Shown in pieces: positions 17,229 to 26,587 of a DNA stretch of 64,000 nucleotides. Each line of letters starts with the position of its first letter. Positions within the stretch are counted from its first letter, which is position 1. The stretch comes from Cyclobacteriaceae bacterium. Lineage in GTDB: Bacteria; Bacteroidota; Bacteroidia; Cytophagales; Cyclobacteriaceae. Position numbers and translations under genes: made by a program. Location: positions 1 to 64,000 of the forward strand of contig JAEUUE010000060.1 of assembly GCA_016787605.1 (NCBI GenBank). Direction: 5' to 3'. Under the pieces are notes generated by a model. That model made no database searches. It saw nothing but the letters and a program-made list of their open reading frames with translations, and was not told the origin of the DNA.

Positions 17229-18605
17229 TTACGCCACCACTTCTTCGCTTACCATCGGCACGCCGGCTTTTACCATGGCTGCCGAGCCGCCCGTGACATT
17301 CACCAGGTTCTTGAATCCCTGTCGCCTCATCAGCGAGATGGCGGTCATCGAGCGATAGCCGCCGCCACAGTAGACCACATACTTTCGCGATTTATCGAGG
17401 GACTCTGTCTGAGCGGGCATTTCGGTCAAGGGGGTAAACCGGGCTTCCTTGACATGCCCGGCACTCCATTCGCCCGGGCGGCGTACATCCAGGAAGGTGG
17501 CATCGTCGAATCTTCCGGTGAGCAACCCAGTGGCCTCTGTGGATTCGACCTGGTCGAGCTTGCCCGGCCATTCGGTAACACCCCCTTCGAGATAGCCCAC
17601 AATATTTTCATAACCCACCCGGGCCAGTCGCAACACGGACTCTCTCTCTTTGCCCGCAGCTGTGACCAACAGCAACGACTGATGAATGGGAATCAGGGTA
17701 CCCACCCAAACCGCAAACTGTCCGTTGAGCCCTACGTTGACCGAACCGGGGATAAAACCCTTTCCGAACTCTTCCGCCTCGCGGGTATCCAACACGAGCA
17801 CGTCCCCTTTCATGGCTGCCGCAAACGCCGCAGGAGCAAGCGGGCGGGAGTTAATTTCCATCACCTCAGCAATGGGTGCATATCCCTGCTTATTAATACG
17901 TGCGTCTTCAAAGAAATACTTCGGGGGAGGGAGAATGCCATCAGTGACTTTGCGGATAAACTCCTCCTTGGTCATATCCTGGAGGGCATAGTTGAGTTTC
18001 TTCTGCTCGCCGATGGTGGAGAAGGTCTCCTTGCCAATATTCTTCCCGCAAGCGGAGCCGGCACCATGACCGGGATAAACAATCACCGAGTCGGGCAACG
18101 TCTTGATCTTGGCGTTAAGCGAATCGTACAGCATGGCAGCCAATGTCTCCTTAGACATGACTCCATCCAGCAGATCGGGCCTGCCAACATCGCCGACAAA
18201 CAGCGTATCGCCGGTGAACACGGCGGAAGGCTTTCCGTGTTCATCGAGGAGCAGAAAGCAGGATGACTCCGGCGTATGGCCGGGCGTATGCAGCACCTTT
18301 ATCCTGACCTTGCCGAGCGGAAACTCCTGGCCATCGACGGCCTCGGTAATGGCATAGTTGGGCTTCGCGGTGGGCCCGTAAACAATAGCAGCCCCCGACT
18401 GGCGCGCGAGGTCGATATGTCCCGATACAAAATCGGCATGGAAGTGCGTCTCAAAAACATATTTGATCTGCGCACCACGTTGCAAAGCCAAATCCAGGTA
18501 AGGCTCCGTCTCCCGGAGCGGATCGATGATTGCGGCTTCACCTTGGGACTCGATGTAATACGCTGCCTCGGCCAGGCAGTTGGTATAAAGTTGCTGGATG
18601 TACAT
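17229..18605 (-). CDS. Persulfide dioxygenase-rhodanese fusion (CstB-like)
   Basis: This 458-aa protein starts at the ATG at 18605 (MYIQQLYTNC), the usual family start. Residues 1-230 are a metallo-beta-lactamase-fold persulfide dioxygenase with the metal motif HFHADFVSGH (H54, H56, D58, H63) and later YPGHGAGSACG. Residues about 265-355 are a rhodanese-like domain with no Cys at the active-site position (LLVTAAGKERESV). Residues about 370-450 are a second rhodanese domain with the catalytic Cys413 in VVYCGGGYRSM. This order matches Staphylococcus CstB, which oxidises persulfides to sulfite and thiosulfate. It probably handles sulfide/persulfide stress in the cytoplasm. It is divergent from the WG-repeat gene, 76 nt apart; GATCTTTG at 18625-18632 may be its -7 box. 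Confidence 0.88.
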   Translation of the reverse strand: MYIQQLYTNCLAEAAYYIESQGEAAIIDPLRETEPYLDLALQRGAQIKYVFETHFHADFVSGHIDLARQSGAAIVYGPTAKPNYAITEAVDGQEFPLGKVRIKVLHTPGHTPESSCFLLLDEHGKPSAVFTGDTLFVGDVGRPDLLDGVMSKETLAAMLYDSLNAKIKTLPDSVIVYPGHGAGSACGKNIGKETFSTIGEQKKLNYALQDMTKEEFIRKVTDGILPPPKYFFEDARINKQGYAPIAEVMEINSRPLAPAAFAAAMKGDVLVLDTREAEEFGKGFIPGSVNVGLNGQFAVWVGTLIPIHQSLLLVTAAGKERESVLRLARVGYENIVGYLEGGVTEWPGKLDQVESTEATGLLTGRFDDATFLDVRRPGEWSAGHVKEARFTPLTEMPAQTESLDKSRKYVVYCGGGYRSMTAISLMRRQGFKNLVNVTGGSAAMVKAGVPMVSEEVVA

Positions 18606-18668
18606 GATCGAGGAATTAAGAAGGCAAAGATCGCCGAAAAAAGGACCAATTCCTCGGCCCTGATCTTC

Positions 18669-18676
18669 TAACTTTG
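18669..18676 (+). promoter_or_regulatory. -7 element TAACTTTG, leaderless-type
   Basis: Exact TAnnTTTG only 5 nt before the ATG at 18682. No clear -33 TTG is visible. It supports that ATG over the GTG at 18676. Confidence 0.6.
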
Positions 18677-18681
18677 TGCCC

Positions 18682-20805
18682 ATGGCCCGTTTTCTCATCC
18701 TGATTTTTGTCATGTGTGCGCAAGCGTCTTCCGCACTCGTTTACGAACGGTTTGAGCAGGATGGCAAAGTGGGAATCCGTGACGAACAAGGCAACGTGGT
18801 GCTCCCCGCCTCCTTCGATGCCCTCGGTTGGTCCGACGGAAGTTTCTCGCTGCTCGGCCAGATCACGGGCTACCGCCAGGCCGGACGGTGGGGCCTGGTG
18901 AATCTCAAGAAGGAGTACGTCACGAAAGCTGAATTCACTTCTCTTACTGCCGGGGGCGGCAATTACGTTCGCGCCAGCCGGGAAGTCAGTGCCATTACCA
19001 CCAAGACCGGCTGCATCAACCTGGAAGGTGACGTAGTCATTCCATTTTCTTATGATGACATTGTCCTTCATGACCTGCGGGCTATCGTCATGATCAAGGA
19101 GCGGACCCGCTACCTGTACGGGTTGCTCGATCTGTCTAACAAAACCATCCTCCCTGCCATCTATCAAAGCATCACCCCCCTGGGCACCCTTCGCTTTGCC
19201 GTCCGTGACTTCAGCGGCAAGACGGCGCTCTGCACCGAAAACGGAAAATGGATTACCGGTTTTGACATTGACAGCTTATCGGCCTTTCACGGCGACGTGG
19301 CTATCCTGTACAAGGGTTCCTACCGTGGAGTGATCGACCGGATGGGTGTGGTAAGGGCCGAAGCCCTATACCGTGAGGTGGTTCTCGATCCGGGAGCTAT
19401 CAGGGCACGCAGACCCGATGCCTGGAAAATCCTGGATGTCCATCAGCGTGAACTACATCGAACGGAAGCCGACGCGATCATGCCACTGGCTGCCAACCGG
19501 TACCGCAGAAACCTGAGCGGAAAGTCGGGCCTCGTGGACTCGCTGTTCAACGAGATCATACCCGCGGTCTACGATTTCATCGGCCCCGTGGAGGAAGAGA
19601 AATTCATCGTGGGTATTGGAGGAAAGTACGGTCTCATGCGCACCAATGGTTCGCTGATCCTGCCCATCGCTTTCGATACGCTGATCCGCGATGGCCACCT
19701 CCTTCGCGCCAGGAGCTTTGAAGAAGGCCGTCCCGGCTGGCATCTCTATGATACCGTTGGCGTCCGGAAAACGTCGCGGCGCTATGACCGTATCAACGCT
19801 CCGCAAGAAGGACTTTACCCGGTGCTTCACCAGGGGTTTGCCGGGGCCGTTGATCGTGTCGGCCATGAACGTATTGCGTGCGTGTACGATTCGTTGCTCT
19901 CTTTTTCCGGAGACCGCGTGGTGGTAAAATTCAAGGGATTGTACGGCATCATTACCCGGGACGACGTCTGGCAACTCGCGCCTCAGCCCAAACCCATTCA
20001 ATTGGTGGGTGATAACTTGTATTTGTTCAAGACCGGGTCGCTGAGCCTGGTCAAGGATTACGCCGGCAACATCATCTACTTCACCGATAACCCGGTGCAA
20101 ATCAAGTCGGATCATTTTCTCGAGCGGCTGCCCGACGGATCGGAGAAGGAAGTCAACTTCAACGGGCAGCTGGTAAGATACCGCATTGTAGAACCGGGTT
20201 TTTCAGATCTGCCGACATCGTCTGAAGAGCATGAGGGACTCACTGTGGTGCGGCGTGATGGCAAGTATGGATTTGTGGATGAACGCGGGAGGCTGCGCAT
20301 CGCCAACCGGTATGAAGAGGCCGGCAACTTCCGCGAGGGCCTTGCTCCCGTCCGGATCCTGGGTAAATGGGGCTTCATCGACAAAGCCGACCAGGTGGTC
20401 ATTCATCCCGCCTACGATCGGCCTTCTGCCTTTCAAAACGGCATGGCCGTGGTAGTGCGTTCTGGCCGGTGGGGGTTGATTGACCGCGACGGCCACACGC
20501 GGCTTGATCTCCGCTATGACAGCATCCGGCAAATGGATACACATTCGTTCCTGATCTTCCAGGGTGGCCAGTGCGGCCTGGCCGACGGAACCGGCCAGGT
20601 CCTTCTCGAACCCCGCTTTGAATCCATTGAACCCGCCGGTGACCACGGCGTCATCGTCAGGCAAGCGGGCCGCTATGGGTTGCTCACCCGCGACGGTCTC
20701 AGTGTATTTCCGATCAAGTACCAGGTCCTGCGCTTCAACCTCCCTACACGCACCTTCTTTGCCAGTGAACCCGCCGAATGGGAATCGGTGCCGATGGCTA
20801 AATAA
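18682..20805 (+). CDS. Exported WG-repeat protein
   Basis: This 707-aa protein has a short signal peptide (MARFLILIFVMCAQASSAL) and then roughly fourteen WG/KWGLI-type repeats across its length (for example GIRDEQGNVVLPASFDALG, GKWGFIDKADQVVIHPAYD, GRWGLIDRDGHTRLDLRYD, GRYGLLTRDG). Such repeats fold as small beta-units, often predicted to form propeller or superhelical surfaces for protein binding. No enzymatic motif is visible. The start is the ATG at 18682 rather than the GTG 6 nt upstream, because the ATG sits 5 nt after a -7 element. A weak hairpin follows the stop. Confidence 0.85.
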   Translation: MARFLILIFVMCAQASSALVYERFEQDGKVGIRDEQGNVVLPASFDALGWSDGSFSLLGQITGYRQAGRWGLVNLKKEYVTKAEFTSLTAGGGNYVRASREVSAITTKTGCINLEGDVVIPFSYDDIVLHDLRAIVMIKERTRYLYGLLDLSNKTILPAIYQSITPLGTLRFAVRDFSGKTALCTENGKWITGFDIDSLSAFHGDVAILYKGSYRGVIDRMGVVRAEALYREVVLDPGAIRARRPDAWKILDVHQRELHRTEADAIMPLAANRYRRNLSGKSGLVDSLFNEIIPAVYDFIGPVEEEKFIVGIGGKYGLMRTNGSLILPIAFDTLIRDGHLLRARSFEEGRPGWHLYDTVGVRKTSRRYDRINAPQEGLYPVLHQGFAGAVDRVGHERIACVYDSLLSFSGDRVVVKFKGLYGIITRDDVWQLAPQPKPIQLVGDNLYLFKTGSLSLVKDYAGNIIYFTDNPVQIKSDHFLERLPDGSEKEVNFNGQLVRYRIVEPGFSDLPTSSEEHEGLTVVRRDGKYGFVDERGRLRIANRYEEAGNFREGLAPVRILGKWGFIDKADQVVIHPAYDRPSAFQNGMAVVVRSGRWGLIDRDGHTRLDLRYDSIRQMDTHSFLIFQGGQCGLADGTGQVLLEPRFESIEPAGDHGVIVRQAGRYGLLTRDGLSVFPIKYQVLRFNLPTRTFFASEPAEWESVPMAK

Positions 20806-20807
20806 AA

Positions 20808-20833
20808 AAGGGGCCCTTCGACCCCTTCTTTAT
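20808..20833. terminator. Weak hairpin between convergent genes
   Basis: AAGGGG (20808-20813) pairs with CCCCTT (20822-20827) over an 8-nt loop, with A-rich sequence on the left and CTTTAT on the right. It could end the WG-repeat gene and, in reverse, floA. Confidence 0.55.
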
Positions 20834-20865
20834 ATCATATGATCCGTGTCGGATTACCCGACAAC

Positions 20866-21861
20866 CTATTGCTTCGGAGGTGTGCTTGAAGATCCGGCGG
20901 CGGGATTCGCGCCAGAGATAGACTGTCTCATCTCCGTATCGGCCTTCACGTTCTGCATCTTGTAGTAGTCCATTACGCCCAGGTTGCCACTGAGAAAGGC
21001 AGCCGCCATGGCTTTGGGAATTTCGGCTTCCGCCTGGATCACGTTGGCGCGGGCTTCCTGCGCCTTCGCGATCATTTCCTGCTCGAGGGCAACGGCCATG
21101 GCGCGACGTTCCTCCGCGCGGGCCTCGGCCACCTTGAGGTCGGCTGCCGCCTGGTCGGTCTGCAACTTGGCACCGATGTTGGCTCCAACATCCACGTCAG
21201 CGATATCAATCGAAAGAATTTCAAAAGCGGTTCCGGCATCCAGACCGCGGGAGAGCACCAGCTTGGAAATCTTATCGGGGTTGGCGAGCACTTCTTTATG
21301 CGATTGCGCGGAGCCAATGGACGTCACGATACCTTCACCGACGCGGGCCAGGATGGTGTCTTCACCGGCACCACCCACTAACTGGGCGATGCTGGCACGC
21401 ACGGTAACGCGGGCTACGGCGATGAGCTGAATCCCGTCGGCGGCCACTGCGGCCACTTTGGGCGTCGTGATCACTTTCGGGTTCACCGAAATCTGAACGG
21501 CCTCAAACACATCGCGACCGGCCAGGTTGATGGCGGTAGCCTGCTTGAACGTGAGGCTGATATTGGCTTTCTCCGCAGAGATCAGGGCCCGGATGACGTT
21601 GGGAACATTACCTCCTGCGAGGTAGTGCGTTTCCAGTTCGCGGGTTGTCACCTGCAGTCCTGCCTTCGTGGCGGTGATCAGCGAATTGACAATCACGCTG
21701 GGCGGAACTTTCCGGATGCGCATCCCGATCAACTCGCCGATGGTCACCCGGACGCCGGCGAAGATGGCGGTAATCCACAATCCCACCGGGACGAAGTACA
21801 TGAACAGGAAGAAGGCAATGATGCCTATGAACAATAGAAATAGAAACGGGAGCTCTGCCAT
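20866..21861 (-). CDS. floA: Flotillin-like protein FloA
   Basis: This 331-aa membrane protein belongs to the FloA (YqfA, UPF0365) family: an N-terminal hydrophobic hairpin (about 4-35), an SPFH-like core with [19 protein letters not shown] and [20 protein letters not shown], and a coiled-coil with Glu-Ala repeats (about 225-290) ending in [16 protein letters not shown]. Flotillins organise membrane microdomains and often scaffold signalling or secretion complexes. The Nfed-type gene lies 12 nt upstream in the same operon, the classic floA/nfeD pairing. The final 25 residues are Ala/Pro/Ser-rich. Confidence 0.93.
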   Translation of the reverse strand: MAELPFLFLLFIGIIAFFLFMYFVPVGLWITAIFAGVRVTIGELIGMRIRKVPPSVIVNSLITATKAGLQVTTRELETHYLAGGNVPNVIRALISAEKANISLTFKQATAINLAGRDVFEAVQISVNPKVITTPKVAAVAADGIQLIAVARVTVRASIAQLVGGAGEDTILARVGEGIVTSIGSAQSHKEVLANPDKISKLVLSRGLDAGTAFEILSIDIADVDVGANIGAKLQTDQAAADLKVAEARAEERRAMAVALEQEMIAKAQEARANVIQAEAEIPKAMAAAFLSGNLGVMDYYKMQNVKADTEMRQSISGANPAAGSSSTPPKQ

Positions 21862-21873
21862 AAGAAATAAAGT

Positions 21874-22344
21874 TTAGGAAACAGGTTCTACAATAATCTG
21901 GTTAGCGTTCACCTGGGTGACGCGTATGCGGGTGCCGGCCTCCAGGTAGGTTCCCAGCGTCCGCACCTCAAAAGTTTTCGACAAAAGTTCTGCTTTGCCG
22001 ACCGGCCGGAGGGCCGACAGCGTGGTTCCTTCGATTCCGGGGGTGACTCCTTCGAGTTCTCCCTCGTTTACCTTGCTGTCGATGGTGGACTTAAGCGAAA
22101 ACCTCCCCCACACATTCGCCCGGAAGGCAAAGACGAGTACGATCCCGGAGGTAACCGCCGTGGCGGCGGCAATCGTCCAGCCGATGGAACCGCCAAAGTA
22201 GCGGAATCCCAACCCTACGCCTACGGCCATCAGCACAAAGCCGACGAGGCCTACCAGCGTGGTCCCCGGAACAAAAATGATTTCCGCGATGACCAGGGCC
22301 AGCCCGACAATAATCAACGAAAGGATGGTGATCCACTCAACCAT
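21874..22344 (-). CDS. Short NfeD-like membrane protein
   Basis: This 156-aa protein has TM helices at about 3-25, 31-45 and 52-72 and a C-terminal OB-fold (NfeD-C, about 95-156, beginning LEGVTPGIEGTTLSALRPVG and ending RVTQVNANQIIVEP). It lacks the ClpP-like protease domain of long NfeD proteins. Its partner floA follows 12 nt downstream; NfeD OB-folds are thought to bind flotillins. A TATCTTTC -7-like element lies 4 nt from its ATG (22349-22356, minus strand). Confidence 0.88.
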   Translation of the reverse strand: MVEWITILSLIIVGLALVIAEIIFVPGTTLVGLVGFVLMAVGVGLGFRYFGGSIGWTIAAATAVTSGIVLVFAFRANVWGRFSLKSTIDSKVNEGELEGVTPGIEGTTLSALRPVGKAELLSKTFEVRTLGTYLEAGTRIRVTQVNANQIIVEPVS

Positions 22345-22348
22345 AGCC

Positions 22349-22356
22349 GAAAGATA
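22349..22356 (-). promoter_or_regulatory. -7-like element TATCTTTC before nfeD
   Basis: One mismatch (final G to C) to TAnnTTTG, 4 nt from the start codon on the minus strand. Confidence 0.4.
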
Positions 22357-22371
22357 GTCAATTACCGGTTG

Positions 22372-23850
22372 CTAATAGGCCCGGGCAAAAAGGACGCGTC
22401 CCGCCGAGGGCTTGCCGGAATAGACACATTTTCCTGCCTCCGGCTGCTGATCGATGGGGATGCAACGGATGGTGGCCTTTGTCTCCTCCTTGATCTTCTG
22501 CTCCGTTTCCGGGGATCCGTCCCAATGGGCCAGCACAAACCCGCCTTTCTCGTCGAGAATGCGCTTAAAGTCGTCGTAGCTGTCGGCCCGTGTCGTGTGA
22601 TCTTCCCGGAACTTCAGCGCCCGCGCATACAGGTTTTTCTGTATGTCGTCGAGCAGTTGCGTGATGGCCGGCACGATTCCCTCCATCTTCATCACCTGCT
22701 TCTCCTTGGTATCGCGGCGTGCGACTTCCAGCGTGCCATTTTCCAGGTCGCGCGGCCCCACGGCGATGCGGACCGGCACGCCTTTGAGCTCGTACTCGGC
22801 AAACTTGAAGCCGGGTTTCTGGGTATCGCGGTTGTCGAATTTTACTGAAAGCCCGGCCTTTCGCAAGTCAGCGATGATGGGTTCGATCGCCGCCGTGATC
22901 TTGCTCAGCTCTTCTTCGCTGCGGAAGATGGGCACGACCACTACATGAAGCGGTGCAAGGCGTGGTGGCAGGATCAGCCCGTCGTCGTCGGAGTGCGCCA
23001 TGATAAGCCCGCCGATCAGCCGGGTGCTTACCCCCCAGGAGGTCCCCCACACGTAATCCAGCTTGCCTTCGCGCGTGGAGAACTGTACGTCGAACGCATT
23101 GGCGAAATTCTGACCCAGGAAATGCGAGGTGCCGGCCTGCAAGGCTTTGCCGTCCTGCATGAGGGCTTCAATGCAATAGGTGTCTACGGCGCCCGGGAAA
23201 CGTTCCCCTTCGCTCTTTCTTCCTTTCACGACCGGGAGGGCCATGAACTGCTCCACAAAATCCGCATACACATCCAGGATAAGTCGCGTTTCTTTCTCCG
23301 CTTCCTCGCGCGTGGCGTGGGCGGTATGACCTTCCTGCCAAAGAAACTCTGCCGTGCGAAGAAACAGCCGCGTGCGCATTTCCCACCGTACTACGTTGGC
23401 CCACTGGTTGATGAGAATGGGCAGGTCGCGGTAAGACTGGATCCATTTCTTGTAGGTATTCCAGATGATGGCTTCCGAGGTCGGGCGGACCACCAATTCT
23501 TCTTCCAGTTTTGCTTCCGGATCGACCATCAGTTTACCCGGCTTGGAGGGATCATTCTTGAGACGGTAGTGTGTAACGATCGCGCACTCTTTCGCGAATC
23601 CTTCCGCGTTCTTCTCCTCGGCTTCAAACATGCTCTTGGGAACAAACAGGGGGAAATAGGCATTCACGTGGCCCGTGTCCTTGAACATCTTGTCCAGGCC
23701 ACGCTGCATATTTTCCCAAATGGCATAGCCATACGGCTTGATGACCATGCATCCGCGCACGTCGGAATTCTCGGCCAGATCGGCCTTTTTGACAAGGTCT
23801 ACGTACCATTGCGCATAATCTTCGGCGCGGGTGGGGAGTTGTTTCGCCAT
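22372..23850 (-). CDS. proS: Prolyl-tRNA synthetase, archaeal/eukaryotic type
   Basis: This 492-aa enzyme charges tRNA-Pro. It starts at the ATG at 23850 ([20 protein letters not shown]); a longer open frame up to 23937 lacks a family match and an exact -7 element lies at 23872-23879. Class II motif 2 ([20 protein letters not shown]) is present, with [21 protein letters not shown] and an anticodon-binding domain (about 290-385); there is no E. coli-type editing insertion. The C-terminal domain ends with a CIPIDQQ stretch and a Tyr, as in the short ProS type 3 usual in Bacteroidota. Confidence 0.95.
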   Translation of the reverse strand: MAKQLPTRAEDYAQWYVDLVKKADLAENSDVRGCMVIKPYGYAIWENMQRGLDKMFKDTGHVNAYFPLFVPKSMFEAEEKNAEGFAKECAIVTHYRLKNDPSKPGKLMVDPEAKLEEELVVRPTSEAIIWNTYKKWIQSYRDLPILINQWANVVRWEMRTRLFLRTAEFLWQEGHTAHATREEAEKETRLILDVYADFVEQFMALPVVKGRKSEGERFPGAVDTYCIEALMQDGKALQAGTSHFLGQNFANAFDVQFSTREGKLDYVWGTSWGVSTRLIGGLIMAHSDDDGLILPPRLAPLHVVVVPIFRSEEELSKITAAIEPIIADLRKAGLSVKFDNRDTQKPGFKFAEYELKGVPVRIAVGPRDLENGTLEVARRDTKEKQVMKMEGIVPAITQLLDDIQKNLYARALKFREDHTTRADSYDDFKRILDEKGGFVLAHWDGSPETEQKIKEETKATIRCIPIDQQPEAGKCVYSGKPSAGRVLFARAY

Positions 23851-23871
23851 GGTCTTTTCAGGAATGAGGCG

Positions 23872-23879
23872 CAAATATA
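23872..23879 (-). promoter_or_regulatory. -7 element TATATTTG of proS
   Basis: Exact TAnnTTTG on the minus strand, 21 nt before the ATG at 23850; it lies inside the longer alternative frame and so favours that ATG. Confidence 0.65.
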
Positions 23880-23943
23880 ATCCAGGGGCCACGAAAACAG
23901 GGTGAATTCGGGTTTCCCGCATACAAAACGGGCACAATTTTCG

Positions 23944-23974
23944 TTGGTATTGGGAATCGGAGGGGGTAATTTTA
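23944..23974 (+). promoter_or_regulatory. Promoter TTG-N20-TAATTTTA
   Basis: TTG at 23944-23946 and TAATTTTA at 23967-23974 (one mismatch to TAnnTTTG) with 20 nt between, 37 nt before the ATG at 24012. Confidence 0.5.
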
Positions 23975-24011
23975 CGTTATTAGGGTAACTAGGCATCTGA
24001 ACACGCAGGTT

Positions 24012-25034
24012 ATGAAAACGAAATACACGATGATGGCGGCATTTCTGGCCTTTGCCGGAACGGCCGGTGCCCAAGAGGTGGATGATATGTATTTCACCGC
24101 CCGCGACCGGGCTCAGCATAACGAGCTCACCAACGCGACGCTGGCCATGCGGTATGCGGCCGAAGATCAGCAGGCTGCCAAATCAAACCCGGTCAATCCT
24201 TCAGACACCTATACCGGACGGGGTGTGAACCCGGAATTCAGCGCCCAACAAAAAAATGGCGCGGAGATCATCCAGGGAAATCCCGATTATTTCCTCGCCT
24301 CCTTTAAGCCCAAAGACATCAACAGCAGCCTGTACTCGGGTTCATCGATTTCCCGGAACAACTGCGCCTGCAGCCCATATTCTTCCATGGCCTATGGAGG
24401 CTTTGGCAACCCGTACGGCAGCTTCTATTCGCCTTATGGGTTCTACTCTCCTTATATGGGCTATCCCGGCATGTATGGACCCTCAACCATGCTGGGCTAC
24501 AGCATGAGCCCCTATGGCTCGATGTGGTCACTGGGCATGAGTTACGGTATGGGCAGCATGTATGGAAGCCCCTACTATAGCATGTACAACCCGTACGGAT
24601 ATGGCTACGGGTATGGTTACGGTTACCCCTATGCGCCAGTGATGGGATACGATCCCGTGCAAACGGTCAGTGGTCGTCGCCCCGTACGCGCCAGCACGGT
24701 GAACTCTTCCTTCCCGACCAATACGGCTGGTTATGTCGCCTCTGGAACCAATGGCCGCTCACGATCCACACGCACCGATTACTACGACCCGCAGTGGCGT
24801 AATGATCCCAACAACTTCCCTACGCGCTCCTATTCCTATGGTGGACGGAACACCGGCTTCGACAACAATGGTTCCACGGGCCGCACTTGGATGGGCTCCG
24901 ACTCCTATGGTACGCGCAGCCGCTCGTCGTTTGATTCCTTCGGCTCCACCGGCCGCAGTTCCATGGGCGGATTCTCCGGCGGCAGCAGCGGTGGCAGCAG
25001 TGGCGGCGGCGGTAGATCCCGCGGCAGAAATTAA
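24012..25034 (+). CDS. Gly/Tyr/Ser/Pro-rich low-complexity exported protein
   Basis: This 340-aa protein has a signal peptide (MKTKYTMMAAFLAFAGTAGA). Residues about 20-110 are ordinary, hydrophilic sequence; 118-215 are dominated by Tyr-Gly-Pro-Met-Ser (for example NPYGYGYGYGYGYPYAPVMG), with a CAC motif just before; 225-340 are Ser/Arg/Gly/Thr-rich, ending in a GGSSGGSSGGGG tail and RSRGRN. The composition resembles silk-like, amyloid-like or condensate-forming sequences. I recognise no domain. An outer-membrane porin-like gene follows 18 nt downstream, so it is likely part of the same operon and may work at the cell surface. Confidence 0.75.
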   Translation: MKTKYTMMAAFLAFAGTAGAQEVDDMYFTARDRAQHNELTNATLAMRYAAEDQQAAKSNPVNPSDTYTGRGVNPEFSAQQKNGAEIIQGNPDYFLASFKPKDINSSLYSGSSISRNNCACSPYSSMAYGGFGNPYGSFYSPYGFYSPYMGYPGMYGPSTMLGYSMSPYGSMWSLGMSYGMGSMYGSPYYSMYNPYGYGYGYGYGYPYAPVMGYDPVQTVSGRRPVRASTVNSSFPTNTAGYVASGTNGRSRSTRTDYYDPQWRNDPNNFPTRSYSYGGRNTGFDNNGSTGRTWMGSDSYGTRSRSSFDSFGSTGRSSMGGFSGGSSGGSSGGGGRSRGRN

Positions 25035-25052
25035 TCTTCTCAACACAACGGA

Positions 25053-26567
25053 ATGAATCTCAGGATCGTCGCGACGATCGCGGGTTTGGTTTGGTTGTCG
25101 ACGACGATTGCCCCTGCGCAGAGTTTTGTCGAGGAGGCGCTGATGGTGAGCCGCACGCAGGTCGGCGGCACGGCGAGAATACAGGCCCTCGGCGGCGCGC
25201 AGATCGCATTGGGCGGCGACCTTAGCTCTGCCTATTCCAACCCGGCCGGGCTTGGCATGTACAACAGGTCGGAGATTTCCCTCACGCCCGGCTACGCTAC
25301 CCATTCCATTCTCTCGCAATACCTGGGCAATTCCACCACCAAGTCCGCGACCAACCTGATGATCCCCCACCTCGGTGTCGCGTTTCACAGCTCCCAGGAT
25401 GGCCGCAAGGGCATCTGGGGCGGAACGCTGGCCCTGACCTTCCACCGGATTAATAACTTCAACGACACGTTCAGCTACAGCGGCACGAATCCCGACAATT
25501 CCATCATTGACTACTTTATCCAGGACGCCAACGGGAGCACCGTGTCGCAGTTCTCTCCCAGCGGGTTTCAGTACAACCGGCCCACAGGTCTGGCCTACTA
25601 CAACTACCTCATCGGTCCTCAGAGCATTCTCGTTCCGCCAGGCCCGGACGACGCGTATTTCACCGATGTGACCGGCATTCCCGAGCAATCGGAAACGGTG
25701 AAAAATACCGGGGCGCAAAACCAGTGGAACCTCGCTTACGCTTTAAACATTAACGACAAGATTTTTGTGGGCGCCACTCTTGGCATCACCAAACTCTCTT
25801 TCAAGTCGGAGAAGGTGTACACCGAGCGGTTTACCGGCGCCGGCGAACCGATGTCGCGGCTTCAGCTTACGGAATCGCTCAGCCTCGACGGCACAGGGAT
25901 CAACGGCACACTCGGCGTGATCGCACGGCCCTTCACGCCGCTGCAGCTCGGCTTTTCCATTGCCACTCCCACGGGAATGGACATCGACGACGTGTACAGT
26001 GCGCATATGAGCACTTCCTGGAATTCCTTTGAATACGAGCCCGGCAACATCCTCACCGATGAAGAAGCCTTCACTGACAACGTGGCCTCCAACTATACCC
26101 TCAGCACCCCATGGAAAACCAGTTTCGGGCTGGCCTACTTCTTCGAAAAGCAAGGCTTCATCACGGCCGACGCCGAGTGGATCAATTACAGCAAGACGCG
26201 ATACAGCGGAGGTGACGACTGGTCCATCGATAATGACGAGATCAACGGGCTGTATAAGTCAGTGATTAACCTTCGGTTCGGCGGAGAATATCGTCTTGAC
26301 AAGTTCCGGTTCCGCGCCGGATACAACTACATGCCTGATCCCTTCAAGACGCCGCAAAACGGCGTGAACCGCGAGATCATCTCCTGGTCGGGCGGCGTGG
26401 GCTACCGGGTCTCCAAATTTTATGTAGACCTGGCCGTGATTCACGGCTCCGGCGACAACTCATACCGCCCCTACCAGCTTGGATATCCGCTCGACCCGCT
26501 GGCGAAGCAGACGCGAAAATTCACCACCGTACTGGTGACGTTTGGCCTGCCGTTTGGGTTGAACTAG
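25053..26567 (+). CDS. OmpP1/FadL/TodX family outer-membrane protein
   Basis: This 504-aa protein has a signal peptide (MNLRIVATIAGLVWLSTTIA) and the diagnostic N-terminus of the family: ALGGAQIALGGDLSSAYSNP, the hatch followed by NPAGLGMYNRSEISLTPGY. Aromatic-rich beta strands run to the end and the last residues (LVTFGLPFGLN) resemble an outer-membrane barrel terminus. FadL-like proteins take up long-chain fatty acids or other hydrophobic molecules. It is 18 nt after the Gly/Tyr-rich gene, which may encode an accessory. No specific substrate is readable. Confidence 0.88.
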   Translation: MNLRIVATIAGLVWLSTTIAPAQSFVEEALMVSRTQVGGTARIQALGGAQIALGGDLSSAYSNPAGLGMYNRSEISLTPGYATHSILSQYLGNSTTKSATNLMIPHLGVAFHSSQDGRKGIWGGTLALTFHRINNFNDTFSYSGTNPDNSIIDYFIQDANGSTVSQFSPSGFQYNRPTGLAYYNYLIGPQSILVPPGPDDAYFTDVTGIPEQSETVKNTGAQNQWNLAYALNINDKIFVGATLGITKLSFKSEKVYTERFTGAGEPMSRLQLTESLSLDGTGINGTLGVIARPFTPLQLGFSIATPTGMDIDDVYSAHMSTSWNSFEYEPGNILTDEEAFTDNVASNYTLSTPWKTSFGLAYFFEKQGFITADAEWINYSKTRYSGGDDWSIDNDEINGLYKSVINLRFGGEYRLDKFRFRAGYNYMPDPFKTPQNGVNREIISWSGGVGYRVSKFYVDLAVIHGSGDNSYRPYQLGYPLDPLAKQTRKFTTVLVTFGLPFGLN

Positions 26568-26587
26568 CCCTGACGGTCGTTGCCCTT

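Noticed and set aside
16995-18266. A 423-codon open frame antisense to the CstB-like gene
   Set aside because: Shadow frame; it also runs into intergenic repeats.
17229-18713. Longer start of the CstB-like gene at 18713
   Set aside because: The extra 36 codons overlap the divergent WG-repeat gene start and its -7 element; the family starts at MYIQQLYTN (18605).
22945-23880. A 311-codon open frame antisense to proS
   Set aside because: Antisense to motif-bearing proS; no start signal or family.
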